In this document: positions 17,193 to 25,701 of the stretch, piece after piece
How positions within the stretch are numbered: position 1 is the first letter of the stretch
How the letters are laid out: every line of letters begins with the position of its first letter
From: Bryobacteraceae bacterium
GTDB taxonomy: Bacteria; Acidobacteriota; Terriglobia; Bryobacterales; Bryobacteraceae
Direction of reading: 5' to 3'
DNA length: 44,219 bases
NCBI GenBank assembly: GCA_030041985.1
Contig: JASIAM010000293.1
Coordinates: forward strand, 1-44,219
The notes under the pieces: generated by a model
The model's input: only the letters and a program-made list of their open reading frames with translations
Database searches by the model: none
Told to the model about the DNA's origin: nothing
Program-made: the position numbers and the translations under genes

Positions 17193-18374
17193 TCAAATCA
17201 ATCCGAGCGATTTTCCGGCTTTTTGAAACGCCTCAAGCGCTTGATCCAACTCCGCACGCGTATGGGCCGCGGTTACGATCGTCCGGACGCGCGCTTTGCC
17301 CTTCGGCACGGTGGGAAAGCCAATGCCCGTTGCCAGCACACCTTGCTGAAACAGCGCCCGTGACAGTTCATGCGCCGCTTTGGCCTCACCAACAATTACG
17401 GGCGTGATCGGTGTCTCGCTCATCCCGGTATCAAAACCGGCGGCCATCAGCCCAGCTTTGAAATATTTGGTGTTGTCCCAAAGCGTTTTCATGCGCTCTG
17501 GTTCTTCTTCGAGCACGTCGAAAGCGGCCATACAAGCGGCCGCCACCGCCGGCGGATGGGAGGTCGAAAAAAGGAAAGGGCGGGCGCGGTGATAGAGAAA
17601 CTCGATCAGATCGCGGCTGCCGCAAACATAACCGCCTAGCACGCCAATGGCTTTCGAAAGCGTGCCCACCTGTACATGGACGCGCCCGTAAAGATTGAAG
17701 TGATCGATCGTGCCGCGGCCATTGCGCCCCAGCACGCCCGAGGCATGCGCGTCATCGACCATCATGATGGCGTCGTGCCGCCCGGCAGCTTCCACCAGGC
17801 CCGGCAAAGGGGCGATATCCCCATCCATCGAAAAGACGCCATCGCTGATCAGCAGCTTGCGGCCGGGCGCAGCGTCCAGCTCCGCGAGGATCTTCTCTGC
17901 GGCAGCGGCATCTTTATGGGGGAACACGTGGATTTTGGCACGCGAGAGCCGGCATCCGTCGATAATGCTGGCATGGTTCAACTCGTCGGAAATGATGTGG
18001 TCCTCGGCGCTGAGGATTGCGGCCACCGTCCCGGCGTTGGCCGCAAAGCCGGACTGGAACACTACACATGCTTCGACCCCTTTGAAAGCGGCGATGCGCT
18101 CTTCCAGTTGCATGTGCAGCTTCATGGTGCCCGATATGGTGCGCACCGCGCCGGAACCCACTCCAAACGACCGCACCGCGGCGAGAGCGGCCTCGCGCAA
18201 CTTGGGATGGGTAGTCAATCCCAGGTAGTTATTGGAGGCGAGATTGATGACCTCCCGGCCATCGAAACGCGACACCGCGGCGCTCTCCGATTCGAGCACC
18301 CGCAAGCGCTGATAGGTGCCCTCCTTTTTCCATTCCGCGAGCTGATCGCTAAGATAAGAGAGAGGATTCGCCAC
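17193..18374 (-). CDS. kbl: 2-amino-3-ketobutyrate CoA ligase (glycine C-acetyltransferase) / AONS-family PLP enzyme
   Basis: A 393-residue alpha-oxoamine synthase. PLP-lysine lies at Lys241 in TLSKAIGVLGG, with ASNNYLGL (46-53), SGFAANAG (108-115), DELNHASIIDG (130-140), VDDAHASGVLG (206-215). Kbl cleaves 2-amino-3-ketobutyrate with CoA to glycine and acetyl-CoA in threonine breakdown. The length and the N-terminus (EWKKEGTYQRLRVLES) favour Kbl over BioF, but BioF cannot be excluded from sequence alone. No tdh lies nearby. The start is ATG 18374, only 60 bases from the divergent gene at 18435. Confidence 0.75.
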   Translation of the reverse strand: MANPLSYLSDQLAEWKKEGTYQRLRVLESESAAVSRFDGREVINLASNNYLGLTTHPKLREAALAAVRSFGVGSGAVRTISGTMKLHMQLEERIAAFKGVEACVVFQSGFAANAGTVAAILSAEDHIISDELNHASIIDGCRLSRAKIHVFPHKDAAAAEKILAELDAAPGRKLLISDGVFSMDGDIAPLPGLVEAAGRHDAIMMVDDAHASGVLGRNGRGTIDHFNLYGRVHVQVGTLSKAIGVLGGYVCGSRDLIEFLYHRARPFLFSTSHPPAVAAACMAAFDVLEEEPERMKTLWDNTKYFKAGLMAAGFDTGMSETPITPVIVGEAKAAHELSRALFQQGVLATGIGFPTVPKGKARVRTIVTAAHTRAELDQALEAFQKAGKSLGLI

Positions 18375-18434
18375 GAATTCAGTCTACCGTGCCATGCCTC
18401 TGGGGGTCCGAAGCATTCTTTGGAAACGATTACC

Positions 18435-18923
18435 ATGAGCGATCGTCTAATAGGCATGCGTTATTGGGCCCTGTTCGCTGCTAAGCTGCTGGCAGCCGCC
18501 GCGCCCTTGTATGGCCTGCTGGTTCTGCTGGCGAGCCTGTTTCCGCCCAAGCCCAAGGACGCGCCGGACAATTGGGCGCTGGCAAACAGTTCCCAAGCGC
18601 TGCTTTGCAATCTGGCTCTGCTGGGGTGGTTCTTGTTGTGCACAGGCGTGATGTATCTCATCGTCTGGGACCAGCGCCATCGCTGCCGCGTGTGCCTGCG
18701 GCGGCTGCGAATGCCCGTGGAGACCGGTTCCTGGAGCCACATGCTGCAATTGGGCCGCCCGCGCATCGAGTACATTTGCCCCTATGGCCATGGAACCCTG
18801 CGCCAGGAGGAGATCCAAATCCTGGGGCTGGAGGCGCCGCAATGGGACCAGACCGCGGACCTGTGGGAGGATCTTTGCGCTGCCAGTAAGGACTCCGAGG
18901 GAGGCTCCAAAGGCGCTCTGTGA
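18435..18923 (+). CDS. Small membrane protein with a CxxC...CxxxH zinc-binding-like site, unknown function
   Basis: A protein of 162 residues with two transmembrane helices (about 12-36 and 55-77) and a soluble tail. The tail has RCRVCLRRL (Cys84, Cys87) and YICPYGHG (Cys115, His119), spaced like a small zinc ribbon. I do not recognise a family. The ATG at 18435 starts the gene; the longer frame from 17676 is the shadow of kbl. It overlaps the next gene (GTGA) and so is cotranslated with it. Confidence 0.7.
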   Translation: MSDRLIGMRYWALFAAKLLAAAAPLYGLLVLLASLFPPKPKDAPDNWALANSSQALLCNLALLGWFLLCTGVMYLIVWDQRHRCRVCLRRLRMPVETGSWSHMLQLGRPRIEYICPYGHGTLRQEEIQILGLEAPQWDQTADLWEDLCAASKDSEGGSKGAL

Positions 18924-19264
18924 ACCAGGTCCCTCGATGGCGCATTGTGGCTGCGATCTTAGTGCTCGCGGCGCTGGTATTTTTCGCTGCCATGTTTGCG
19001 CCGGTCTACGTTCACAACCTGGAATTGCAGAACTTCGTCGCGAATGTGACGGCGCGCCAAGACACGCAATCGAAATCGGATGATCTGGTGCGCACGTGGG
19101 TAATCGATAAAGCCAATCAGCTCGATCTTCCCGTGCACGCAGACAACGTGAAGATCTCTCATTCCTCCGACGGCGTGCGCATCGATGTGCGCTACCAGGT
19201 GAGAGTGGACCTGCCGGGCTATACCGTAAATCTGCATTTTTATCCGGGCGCCGGCAGCCGGTAG
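18920..19264 (+). CDS. Small single-pass membrane protein (DUF4845-like)
   Basis: A protein of 114 residues with one N-terminal transmembrane helix (IVAAILVLAALVFFAAMF) and a periplasmic domain (DLVRTWVIDKANQLDLPVHA, GVRIDVRYQVRVDLPGYTVN). It resembles DUF4845-type small proteins in layout; this is a guess from topology and pattern. The GTG at 18920 overlaps the preceding TGA. A large hairpin terminator follows at once. Confidence 0.65.
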   Translation: MNQVPRWRIVAAILVLAALVFFAAMFAPVYVHNLELQNFVANVTARQDTQSKSDDLVRTWVIDKANQLDLPVHADNVKISHSSDGVRIDVRYQVRVDLPGYTVNLHFYPGAGSR

Positions 19265-19270
19265 GTAGCA

Positions 19271-19337
19271 AGCTGTCAGCAATCAGCACTCAGCCATCAG
19301 CTGCTGAATGCTGAGCGCTGAAAGCTGACAGCTTTTT
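19271..19337. terminator. Long imperfect hairpin built of TCAGC/GCTGA units, followed by TTTTT
   Basis: Left arm 19271-19293 and right arm 19311-19333 pair with three mismatches over 23 bases. The 17-base loop holds a further TCAGC-T-GCTGA. TTTTT at 19333-19337 follows the right arm. It separates the plus-strand gene ending at 19264 from the converging leuS and probably stops transcription from the left. The TCAGC motif recurs within it, so it may also be a repeat element. Confidence 0.75.
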
Positions 19338-19338
19338 A

Positions 19339-21798
19339 TTACCGCACCACGAAATTCACCAGCTTGTCCGGCACCACAATCGCCTTCACCACCTGTTTTC
19401 CATCCACGAACGGCCGCACTTTCTCATCTGCCCGCGCTTGCTCGATCAAGTTCTGCTCCGCCATTCCGAAAGCAACATGAATGCGGCCGCGCAGCTTGCC
19501 GTTTACCTGCACTACCACCTCCGCCAGATCCTCGCGGGCCAGCTCCGGATCGAAAGCCGGCCAGGGGTGGCGGAATACCGGCCCCTGCTTGCCCAGCTCT
19601 TCCCAGATCTCCTGCGAAAGATAGGGCGCGAAAGGCGCCAGCATGAGCGCCAGGTTCTCCAGCGCCGCGCACATCGCCTCGGCAGAAATGTCTCGCTCCG
19701 CCGCATACAGCACGTTCATGAGCTCCATGATGGATGAGATGCAGGTATTGAAGTGCCAGCGGGTCTCGAAATCTTCGGTGATCTTTTTGAGCGTCTGGTG
19801 CAGCTTTCGCAGCACCTCGCGGTCCGCGCTATTGGGCGCAGGAAAATCCGTCCGGCCGATATTGCGCGTGGCGAACCGGTACACTCGCCCGAGGAAACGG
19901 TAAATTCCTTCCGCGCCTTCACTACGCCAATCGACTTCCTTTTCGGGCGGCGCCGCGAACAGCACGAACATGCGCGCCGTATCCGCGCCGAAGCGCTCCG
20001 CGAGCATATCCGCGCCGACCACATTGCCTTTCGATTTCGACATCTTGGCGCCCTCGGCAATCACCATTCCTTGCGTAAACATGCGCCGCGCCGGCTCGCT
20101 GTTTTTGATCAGCCCGATGTCGCGCATCACCTTCGTGAAGAAGCGCGAATAGATCAGGTGCAGAATGGCGTGCTCGACCCCGCCAATGTATTGATCGATT
20201 TCGAACCAGTAGGCAATCTTCGCCGGATCGAACGGCATGCGGCTGTTATGCGGATCGCAATACCGGTAGAAATACCAGGAGGAATCGATGAAGGTATCCA
20301 TCGTATCAGTCTCGCGCCGCGCCGCGCCGCCGCAGCGTGGGCAAGCAACGTTCACGAATTCCGGCACACTTTCCAGCGGCGAACGCCCCGTCCCTGTGAT
20401 TTCGATGCTGGCGGGAAGGATCACCGGAAGCTGCTCTTCCGGCACCGGCACGATTCCGCAGTGCGCGCAATGGATCATCGGAATCGGCGTGCCCCAATAA
20501 CGCTGCCGCGAGATCCCCCAGTCCTTAATGCGAAACGTGATGGCGGCTTTGCCAAAGCCATTTTTCTCTGCGTAAGCGCTCATGGCGCGGCGCGCTTCCT
20601 CGCTCGCCAAGCCCGACCATTGGCCGCCGTGTTCTAACACGCCATCTTCCGGGAATGCTTCTCGTGGATTCGTCTCCAATGACCCAGCAACGGGGCGAAT
20701 TACCGGACGTATGGCAATGCCATACTTCGTACAGAATTCAAAATCGCGCTGGTCGTGAGCGGGCACCGCCATGATTGCGCCCGTGCCGTAACCCATCAGG
20801 ACGAAATTACCGGCCCACACCGGCACTTTCTCCCCACTGTATGGATTCACGGCGAAGTGGCCGGTAAAAAAACCCTCCTTCTCGATGTCGCCAGGATCAC
20901 GTCCGGCGCGCTCATCTACCATGGCTTTCGCTCTCGCCTGCCCGGCTTGATCCAGGAGTTGTCCGTTCAGCGGATGCTCCGGGGCAAGGATCACACAAGT
21001 CGCTCCGAAGATGGTGTCCAGGCGAGTTGTGAAGACGCGAATGGTTCCCTTCGCCGGCGCGGCCAGCCCGAAGTCCACTTCCGCGCCTTCCGAACGGCCG
21101 ATCCAGTTGCGCTGCATGGTGAGCACGCGCTCCGGCCATCCGCCTTCCAGTTGCGCCATGTCGTCCAGCAGTTGCTGGGCATAATCGGTAATTTTCAGGA
21201 ACCATTGGTCGAGCGCCCGCTGCTCCACCGGCGTATCGTCATGGCGCCAGCAGCAACCCTCGACCACTTGTTCGTTCGCCAGCACAGTGGCGCATTTGGG
21301 GCACCAGTTCAGCAGCGCCCTCTTGCGGTACGCCAGGCCACGCTCGAACATTTTCAGGAAGAACCACTGGTTCCATCGATAATATTCCGGTTCGCAGGTA
21401 GTAACTTCGCGGTCCCAGTCATAGCTGAAGCCGAAGCGGCGATGCGTCCGTTTCATGGCCGCGATGTTCTGCAGCGTCCACTGCCGCGGCGGCGTCTGAT
21501 TGGCAATCGCGGCATTCTCCGCCGGCAGCCCGAAAGCATCCCAGCCCATGGGATGGAGCACATTGAATCCGCGCATCCACTGATAGCGCGCCAGGGCGTC
21601 TCCAATCGAGTAATTGCGGATGTGCCCTATATGCAATGTGCCGCTGGGATAGGGCAGCATCTCCAGCACATAAAACTTCGGCTTGGGAGAATTTTCTTCC
21701 GCCTTATAAAAGCCGGCATTTTCCCAACGCGCGTGCCACTTCAACTCGATCTGATTATGATCGTACTGTTTCTCGGACATAACGGCAGTTACGTCCAT
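19339..21798 (-). CDS. leuS: Leucyl-tRNA synthetase
   Basis: A class I synthetase of 819 residues that attaches leucine to tRNA-Leu in the cytoplasm. HIGH is at 56-59 (PSGTLHIGHIRNY), the editing domain is present (TTRLDTIFGATCVILAPEHP), and KMSKS is in GAKMSKSKGNVV. The C-terminal anticodon-binding and LeuRS-specific parts end QVVKAIVVPDKLVNFVVR. Two stops in tandem (TAATAA) end the gene. Either ATG at 21798 or ATG at 21780 (MSEKQYDHNQ) could start it; the second looks more like relatives. No ribosome binding site is clear. The VWA gene ends 33 bases downstream of the opposite side, so it lies upstream of leuS on the same strand. Confidence 0.97.
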   Translation of the reverse strand: MDVTAVMSEKQYDHNQIELKWHARWENAGFYKAEENSPKPKFYVLEMLPYPSGTLHIGHIRNYSIGDALARYQWMRGFNVLHPMGWDAFGLPAENAAIANQTPPRQWTLQNIAAMKRTHRRFGFSYDWDREVTTCEPEYYRWNQWFFLKMFERGLAYRKRALLNWCPKCATVLANEQVVEGCCWRHDDTPVEQRALDQWFLKITDYAQQLLDDMAQLEGGWPERVLTMQRNWIGRSEGAEVDFGLAAPAKGTIRVFTTRLDTIFGATCVILAPEHPLNGQLLDQAGQARAKAMVDERAGRDPGDIEKEGFFTGHFAVNPYSGEKVPVWAGNFVLMGYGTGAIMAVPAHDQRDFEFCTKYGIAIRPVIRPVAGSLETNPREAFPEDGVLEHGGQWSGLASEEARRAMSAYAEKNGFGKAAITFRIKDWGISRQRYWGTPIPMIHCAHCGIVPVPEEQLPVILPASIEITGTGRSPLESVPEFVNVACPRCGGAARRETDTMDTFIDSSWYFYRYCDPHNSRMPFDPAKIAYWFEIDQYIGGVEHAILHLIYSRFFTKVMRDIGLIKNSEPARRMFTQGMVIAEGAKMSKSKGNVVGADMLAERFGADTARMFVLFAAPPEKEVDWRSEGAEGIYRFLGRVYRFATRNIGRTDFPAPNSADREVLRKLHQTLKKITEDFETRWHFNTCISSIMELMNVLYAAERDISAEAMCAALENLALMLAPFAPYLSQEIWEELGKQGPVFRHPWPAFDPELAREDLAEVVVQVNGKLRGRIHVAFGMAEQNLIEQARADEKVRPFVDGKQVVKAIVVPDKLVNFVVR

Positions 21799-21831
21799 CG
21801 TAACAAGCGGAATGGCGGAGCCTGATGGCGG

Positions 21832-22824
21832 CTACCTTGCCGGCGTGTAATAGCCCGTACGCGCGTATACTTGCATCGGCGGCGTCCCCGGCGGCACCAT
21901 AAGCTGCACTTTGATGTGGCGATACTTGCCGCTGGGAGCGTTGTCGGGCGGATAGTATCCCAACACGTACTGGTTGTGCAGACTTATTCCAATGATACTC
22001 ATGCTGTCGCCGAAATGATTGAGATCCTTAACAAAAAAAGGAACCCCGCCGGTTTTTTCGGCCAGATCCTCCAGCAGTTTGGGACCGTCCCATTCTTCTA
22101 TGCTTTGCGGGTTGTAATACAGGCAAATGGTATAGATCGTGGTGTCGGATTCGACTGCCTTCTCCACTAACTGCCGCAATGTGTACCGGCTGTTATTGTC
22201 GCCACCATCCGACACCACTACCAGCGCCTTGCGCGCATTGTGAGCTTTTCTCATCTGCTCGAGTCCCAGGTAGATGCCGTCCAACAACGATGTGCTCCCA
22301 TCGGCGCCGGTGAATGCCAAAGCATCGCTCACCGCGGCCAGCTCAGAGGTGAAGCCGCGGCGCAACACCGCGCGTTTGGATACGGTCACCAGAAACGCTT
22401 CATCTTGCGGATTCAGCTCGTGGAAGAGGTGCGCCGCTGCATTGCGCTCGGTTTCGATCTTATCCCGCATACTGCGGCTGGCATCGAAGATCAGACCCAC
22501 CGAAACCGGGGCGTCGTCACGGCTGAAGGCCGCAATCGGACGTTGTTCGGTATTGTCGTAAACGCGAAAGTTCTCCTTGTGGAGACCGACCACGTTCCGT
22601 CCGTATTCATCGGTGACGGTCACAGGGACCAGTGTCATATCGGCATCCACTCGTATATTGGTGCTTCGTGTGGCGGTGTTGCTCTTCTGCCCGCCTGGCG
22701 TTGCGGGAGGTAAGGTTTCGAGCAGCGGTCCCTGCTGCAGGCCGTCAGGATCGTAGGGCGCCGCTGCAGTTGCTGCCGAGAGGAATAGAAGAAACGATAG
22801 GGAAATTACGTTAAGGCTGCTCAT
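21832..22824 (-). CDS. Exported von Willebrand factor A protein, VWFA-related acidobacterial family
   Basis: A protein of 330 residues with a signal peptide (ISLSFLLFLSAATAAAP) and a VWA domain from about 105. The MIDAS residues are DASRS (114-118), the Thr/Ser loop AFTGADGSTSLLDG and VVVSDGGDNNSR. Before it lies the family's N-terminal piece (LVPVTVTDEYGRNVVGL, FRVYDNTEQ), and after it the usual end (NQYVLGYYPP, ARTGYYTPAR). These proteins bind a divalent metal and probably act in protein contacts outside the inner membrane; the partner is not known. It is upstream of leuS on the same strand. Confidence 0.85.
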   Translation of the reverse strand: MSSLNVISLSFLLFLSAATAAAPYDPDGLQQGPLLETLPPATPGGQKSNTATRSTNIRVDADMTLVPVTVTDEYGRNVVGLHKENFRVYDNTEQRPIAAFSRDDAPVSVGLIFDASRSMRDKIETERNAAAHLFHELNPQDEAFLVTVSKRAVLRRGFTSELAAVSDALAFTGADGSTSLLDGIYLGLEQMRKAHNARKALVVVSDGGDNNSRYTLRQLVEKAVESDTTIYTICLYYNPQSIEEWDGPKLLEDLAEKTGGVPFFVKDLNHFGDSMSIIGISLHNQYVLGYYPPDNAPSGKYRHIKVQLMVPPGTPPMQVYARTGYYTPAR

Positions 22825-22896
22825 GGCACGTTACGCTGCTGATGGATTCCGGTCGAAGCCTAAGCCGTAGCTCAGCGTCGCTTCATCAGGACTTCG

Positions 22897-23880
22897 TCAG
22901 GGCTTCATCACGCGGCTTGCCTTTGTGAGTGGAAGGGTAGCCAAAGATTTTAAAGTGTCGAGGTTCTTACGATCATCGCCTGGCTGGTCTATGGGTGTTT
23001 CCAGAATGAAGGCTTTGCGCCGCAGCTTGGGATGAGTGAGAATGCGCCGGAAGCCTGCGAGTCCAATATGCCCAGCGCCAATGTGCGCATGCCGGTCGAC
23101 GCGCGATCCCAGTGGCGTTTTGGAGTCGTTGGCATGAATTAAGCGGACCTGCGTGAAACCGATACTCTCCTCGATAGAGCGAATTGTCGTCTCCAGGCCT
23201 GCCTGCGTTGCGACATCAAAGCCGGCCGCCAGCAGATGGCATGTATCCAGGCAGAAGCCCACCGCCAGATCCGTTAGATCGCGAGCCAATTCCCGTATCG
23301 ATTGCAATTCTTCAAGGCGGCTCCCGAGGCTGCAGCCGCTTCCCGCAGTATTTTCCAGCAGAACGGTCAGAGGCTTCTTCCGGTTGCCGGCTTCGAATCC
23401 CGCGGCTGCTTCCTTCAAGCCCAGCGCGAAGGCCGTGATGCCCTCTTCCACCGACTGCCCTTTGCAATTTCCCGGATGCAGCACCAGGTATTCGGCCCCA
23501 ATCAGCGCGGCCCGCTCCAATTCGCCGCGAAAAGCCAGTATGGATTTGGCCCGCACGGTTTCATCGACTGATGCCAGATTGATCAGATAATTCACGTGAA
23601 TGGCGAGTGGACGAAGATCAAACCGCTCGCGCGCCTTCCGGAATAATCGAATTTGCTCCGGATCGGGCGCCCGCGCGCGCCACATGCGAGGGCTGGCCGA
23701 AAAAATCTGGAACGTGTTGGCTCCCAACTCAGCCGCTCTAAGCGCAGCCTTTTCGAGGGACCCCGCAATGAATGTATGGATGCCTATGCGCGTAGAAAAA
23801 ACAATGGTAATCGAAAAACCATTTCGAGCCGCAGATAAACACAGATGAACGCCGATAAATTTGTTTTGATTTGCGTTCAT
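22897..23880 (-). CDS. nfo: Endonuclease IV (AP endonuclease), with an abnormal start
   Basis: The protein from RIGIHTFIAGSLEKA (DNA about 23790) to the end is a complete endonuclease IV of about 298 residues: a TIM barrel that cuts abasic DNA with zinc. Metal ligands lie in YLVLHPGNCKG, VLLENTAGSG, GFCLDTCHLLAAG, RLIHANDSK, GSRVDRHAHIGAGHIG and FILETP. Relatives begin MRIGIHT. Here the codon before CGC is ACG (23791-23793), and no ATG, GTG or TTG lies in frame until 23880. The extra N-terminal segment is read through intergenic repeat-like DNA and looks random. Either the start is the far ATG, or ACG/ATT is used, or a T-to-C change removed the start. Confidence 0.85.
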   Translation of the reverse strand: MNANQNKFIGVHLCLSAARNGFSITIVFSTRIGIHTFIAGSLEKAALRAAELGANTFQIFSASPRMWRARAPDPEQIRLFRKARERFDLRPLAIHVNYLINLASVDETVRAKSILAFRGELERAALIGAEYLVLHPGNCKGQSVEEGITAFALGLKEAAAGFEAGNRKKPLTVLLENTAGSGCSLGSRLEELQSIRELARDLTDLAVGFCLDTCHLLAAGFDVATQAGLETTIRSIEESIGFTQVRLIHANDSKTPLGSRVDRHAHIGAGHIGLAGFRRILTHPKLRRKAFILETPIDQPGDDRKNLDTLKSLATLPLTKASRVMKP

Positions 23881-23881
23881 C
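23834..23881. repeat. Intergenic repeat-like segment with inverted arms at the nfo 5' end
   Basis: GATGAACGC at 23844-23852 is inverted as GCGTTCATC at 23873-23881, with a 20-base loop. The left side reads CAGATAAACACAGATGAAC, a type of sequence that I recall as a dispersed intergenic repeat in several bacterial genomes. Only this copy is in the window. It forms the N-terminal extension of the nfo frame. Confidence 0.45.
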
Positions 23882-23904
23882 GGCAGCCGGCAGTCCGGCC
23901 GTAC

Positions 23905-24090
23905 TCAAAATACTGATCTGGGCAACGGTACCCGGCGCCCGAACTTCCGTTTCCCCGCGATTTTTCTCTCCCTGATCCGCTCCCACAAAACCGGAAATTC
24001 GGTCCCGCATTGGAGACATACGTAGTGGCCATGAATGGGCCACGTAGTTCGCTTGTGAGCCAGCTTGGCACCAATATCGTTTCGATCGCG
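23905..24090 (-). pseudogene. Small zinc-ribbon-like protein remnant, no start codon
   Basis: Between a stop at 24091 and a TGA at 23905-23907, a 61-residue frame has HKRTTWPIHGHYVCLQCGTE, with a CxxCG knuckle and then FPVLWERI. It recalls short acidobacterial zinc-ribbon proteins of the form C-x-H...TWP...VCLxCG..F..W. The first expected Cys before His is absent (KLAHKR), and no ATG, GTG or TTG lies in frame, so the 5' end appears lost. It is upstream of nfo on the same strand. The rest of 23881-24234 shows no gene. Confidence 0.4.
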
Positions 24091-24234
24091 TTAACATGCT
24101 TCCCCTCCGCTCGAACTAAAGTGACGCTTCTCCTGCGTTCGTATCACAGGTAAAAGCAATCCGCATACCTGCGATCGGCAACATTTCCAAGATTTGCTTG
24201 ATTTCGCACGGACGCGGGTAGTCTGCGCCCGCCT

Positions 24235-24843
24235 TTAGAAGTACCAGCGGATGCCGCGCCGCGCCATCTCTTCTTCCAATTGCGCGGGCGACAGGAATTG
24301 GACAGCGTCGATGCCCGCCTGTTGCGCGGCTTCCACGTTTACGGCGATATCGTCCGTGAAGAAGCATTCTTCCGGGCGGCACCCGGCGCGTTCCAGAGCC
24401 GCGTGAAAAATGGCGGCCTCCGGTTTAGCGGCGTGCACTTCGAACGAGAGCACGCGATCGTGGAAATGACGCATCATGGGGTACTTCGCGCGAATCATTT
24501 CCCAGTGAATGGGGTTGGTATTGGAGAGCAGTAGCAAACGGTAGCGGGACGCCAGCGATTCCAGGACCGCGTCGCTAATCAACTGGCCGTGGAAAATGGA
24601 GCACCAGGCATGGCAGAAATCGCCGTAATCCATCCGTAGTTCCAAGGCGGCAGAAAGCTGCCGCACGAATTCGCGCGGTTTGATGAGTCCTTTCTCGAAC
24701 GGCTCCACAAGGCGGCTCTGGGCGATGCGCCTCCGAATCTCAAGGACGTCGTGAGAACAACGCCCCGCCAGGGCGCGATACCCGACTTGGAAATCGAAAG
24801 GGACGAGAACCTTCCCCAGATCAAAGATGACGGTTTTGTGCAT
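24235..24843 (-). CDS. HAD-superfamily hydrolase, YihX-like
   Basis: A protein of 202 residues from ATG 24843 (MHKTVIFDLGKVLVPFDF). Motif I is FDLGKVL with Asp8; motif II LLLSNTNPIHW; motif III Lys in HAAKPEAAIF; motif IV FTDDIAVNVEAA. The pattern FDLGxVLxxFDF and the helical cap place it beside YihX-type sugar-phosphate phosphatases, but the substrate is not shown. The longer frame to 25011 is out of its neighbour's reading and is not used. It lies 20 bases downstream of the exported protein at 24864 and is probably last in that operon. Confidence 0.8.
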   Translation of the reverse strand: MHKTVIFDLGKVLVPFDFQVGYRALAGRCSHDVLEIRRRIAQSRLVEPFEKGLIKPREFVRQLSAALELRMDYGDFCHAWCSIFHGQLISDAVLESLASRYRLLLLSNTNPIHWEMIRAKYPMMRHFHDRVLSFEVHAAKPEAAIFHAALERAGCRPEECFFTDDIAVNVEAAQQAGIDAVQFLSPAQLEEEMARRGIRWYF

Positions 24844-24863
24844 GGGATACAGGGCAGATTGGA

Positions 24864-25694
24864 TTAACGTTCGGGCGGGCGGAGAAACACCACACGGGAA
24901 TTGGCTTCGAATTTTTTGTACTGGCTGAAGCTGTAGTCCATTTCGCGGTTCAGACTTTTCAGCAGGAGGATGCGCGCCGCGGCGGTAATCGAAACATGGC
25001 GCGGCAGCCACAGGTCATCGTCCATGCGGGCCTGTTCGATGAGGATTTTGCTGCCCTTCTCGAGCCGCAGCAAAAAGCCGCCAAACGCGATCGTGTCCAT
25101 GGCTTCGATCTCGATGCGGGAACCCTGAAAATCGGCCTTATCGATCCAGGCGCGGATTTTCACTTTGGGAAAGAACGATGTGAACTGCGATTTCGGCTTG
25201 TAGCCGGGCTTGGGCACAGCGTCAATCACGTAAGTGGGCCGGCCGTTCCAATCCTCTTCCGTCACCAGTTTGAAATCGAAGGCGTCCGGCAATTCGAGAA
25301 GGGGTTGGCGCTGCCGGTCCTGGCGATGCCGCCATTCGGCGACCCTCCGCTCGCGCTGTCCGGACGTTTCGTGCAGCCGCTCTTCGGTGTTTTGCTGCAG
25401 CTTTTGATCCTCGATCCGCTGCTCCACCGGAGAGAGCGGCCGGTCATTGCGGGCGACCAAACGCTTGTAAGCCGAGCCTTCGAGCGGGATCACTTCATAG
25501 GTTTCGGCTCGCTCGCTTCTCATCTGGCCGGAGTGATCCAGCTCGCGAATTTCCTGGCGCTGCAGAAAGGTGTAGTTGTCCAAAACCTGGGAGTTCCGCT
25601 CATCCTGCTCTACGGCTTTGCGCACGATCTCCCGTGGGCCAGCGGCAAATAGCGCGCACGCCAAACAGCCAAAAGTAACCAGGGCCTTGCGCAT
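24864..25694 (-). CDS. Exported protein, LolA-like fold suspected, second of a tandem paralogous pair
   Basis: A protein of 276 residues from ATG 25694. A signal peptide (ALVTFGCLACALFAAG) is followed by a charged helical segment (VAEWRHRQDRQRQPLLELPD) and a beta-rich domain (TYVIDAVPKPGYKPKSQF, RAWIDKADFQGSRIEIEAMD, LRLEKGSKILIEQARM). The domain resembles outer-membrane lipoprotein-sorting (LolA-type) domains in the way strands carry WID and conversion of a measured quantity, but this is tentative. It is clearly paralogous to the gene just upstream. The start is 7 bases after that gene's stop. Function unknown. Confidence 0.7.
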   Translation of the reverse strand: MRKALVTFGCLACALFAAGPREIVRKAVEQDERNSQVLDNYTFLQRQEIRELDHSGQMRSERAETYEVIPLEGSAYKRLVARNDRPLSPVEQRIEDQKLQQNTEERLHETSGQRERRVAEWRHRQDRQRQPLLELPDAFDFKLVTEEDWNGRPTYVIDAVPKPGYKPKSQFTSFFPKVKIRAWIDKADFQGSRIEIEAMDTIAFGGFLLRLEKGSKILIEQARMDDDLWLPRHVSITAAARILLLKSLNREMDYSFSQYKKFEANSRVVFLRPPER

Positions 25695-25701
25695 ACAAGT
25701 C

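Noticed and set aside
17193-18374. BioF rather than Kbl
   Set aside because: Both share the fold and motifs; the N-terminus and length favour Kbl, and no bio genes adjoin. Not excluded.
17676-18434. N-terminal 253 residues of a plus-strand frame joined to the small membrane protein
   Set aside because: They overlie kbl, which is certain, and are shadow sequence. The real gene starts at ATG 18435.
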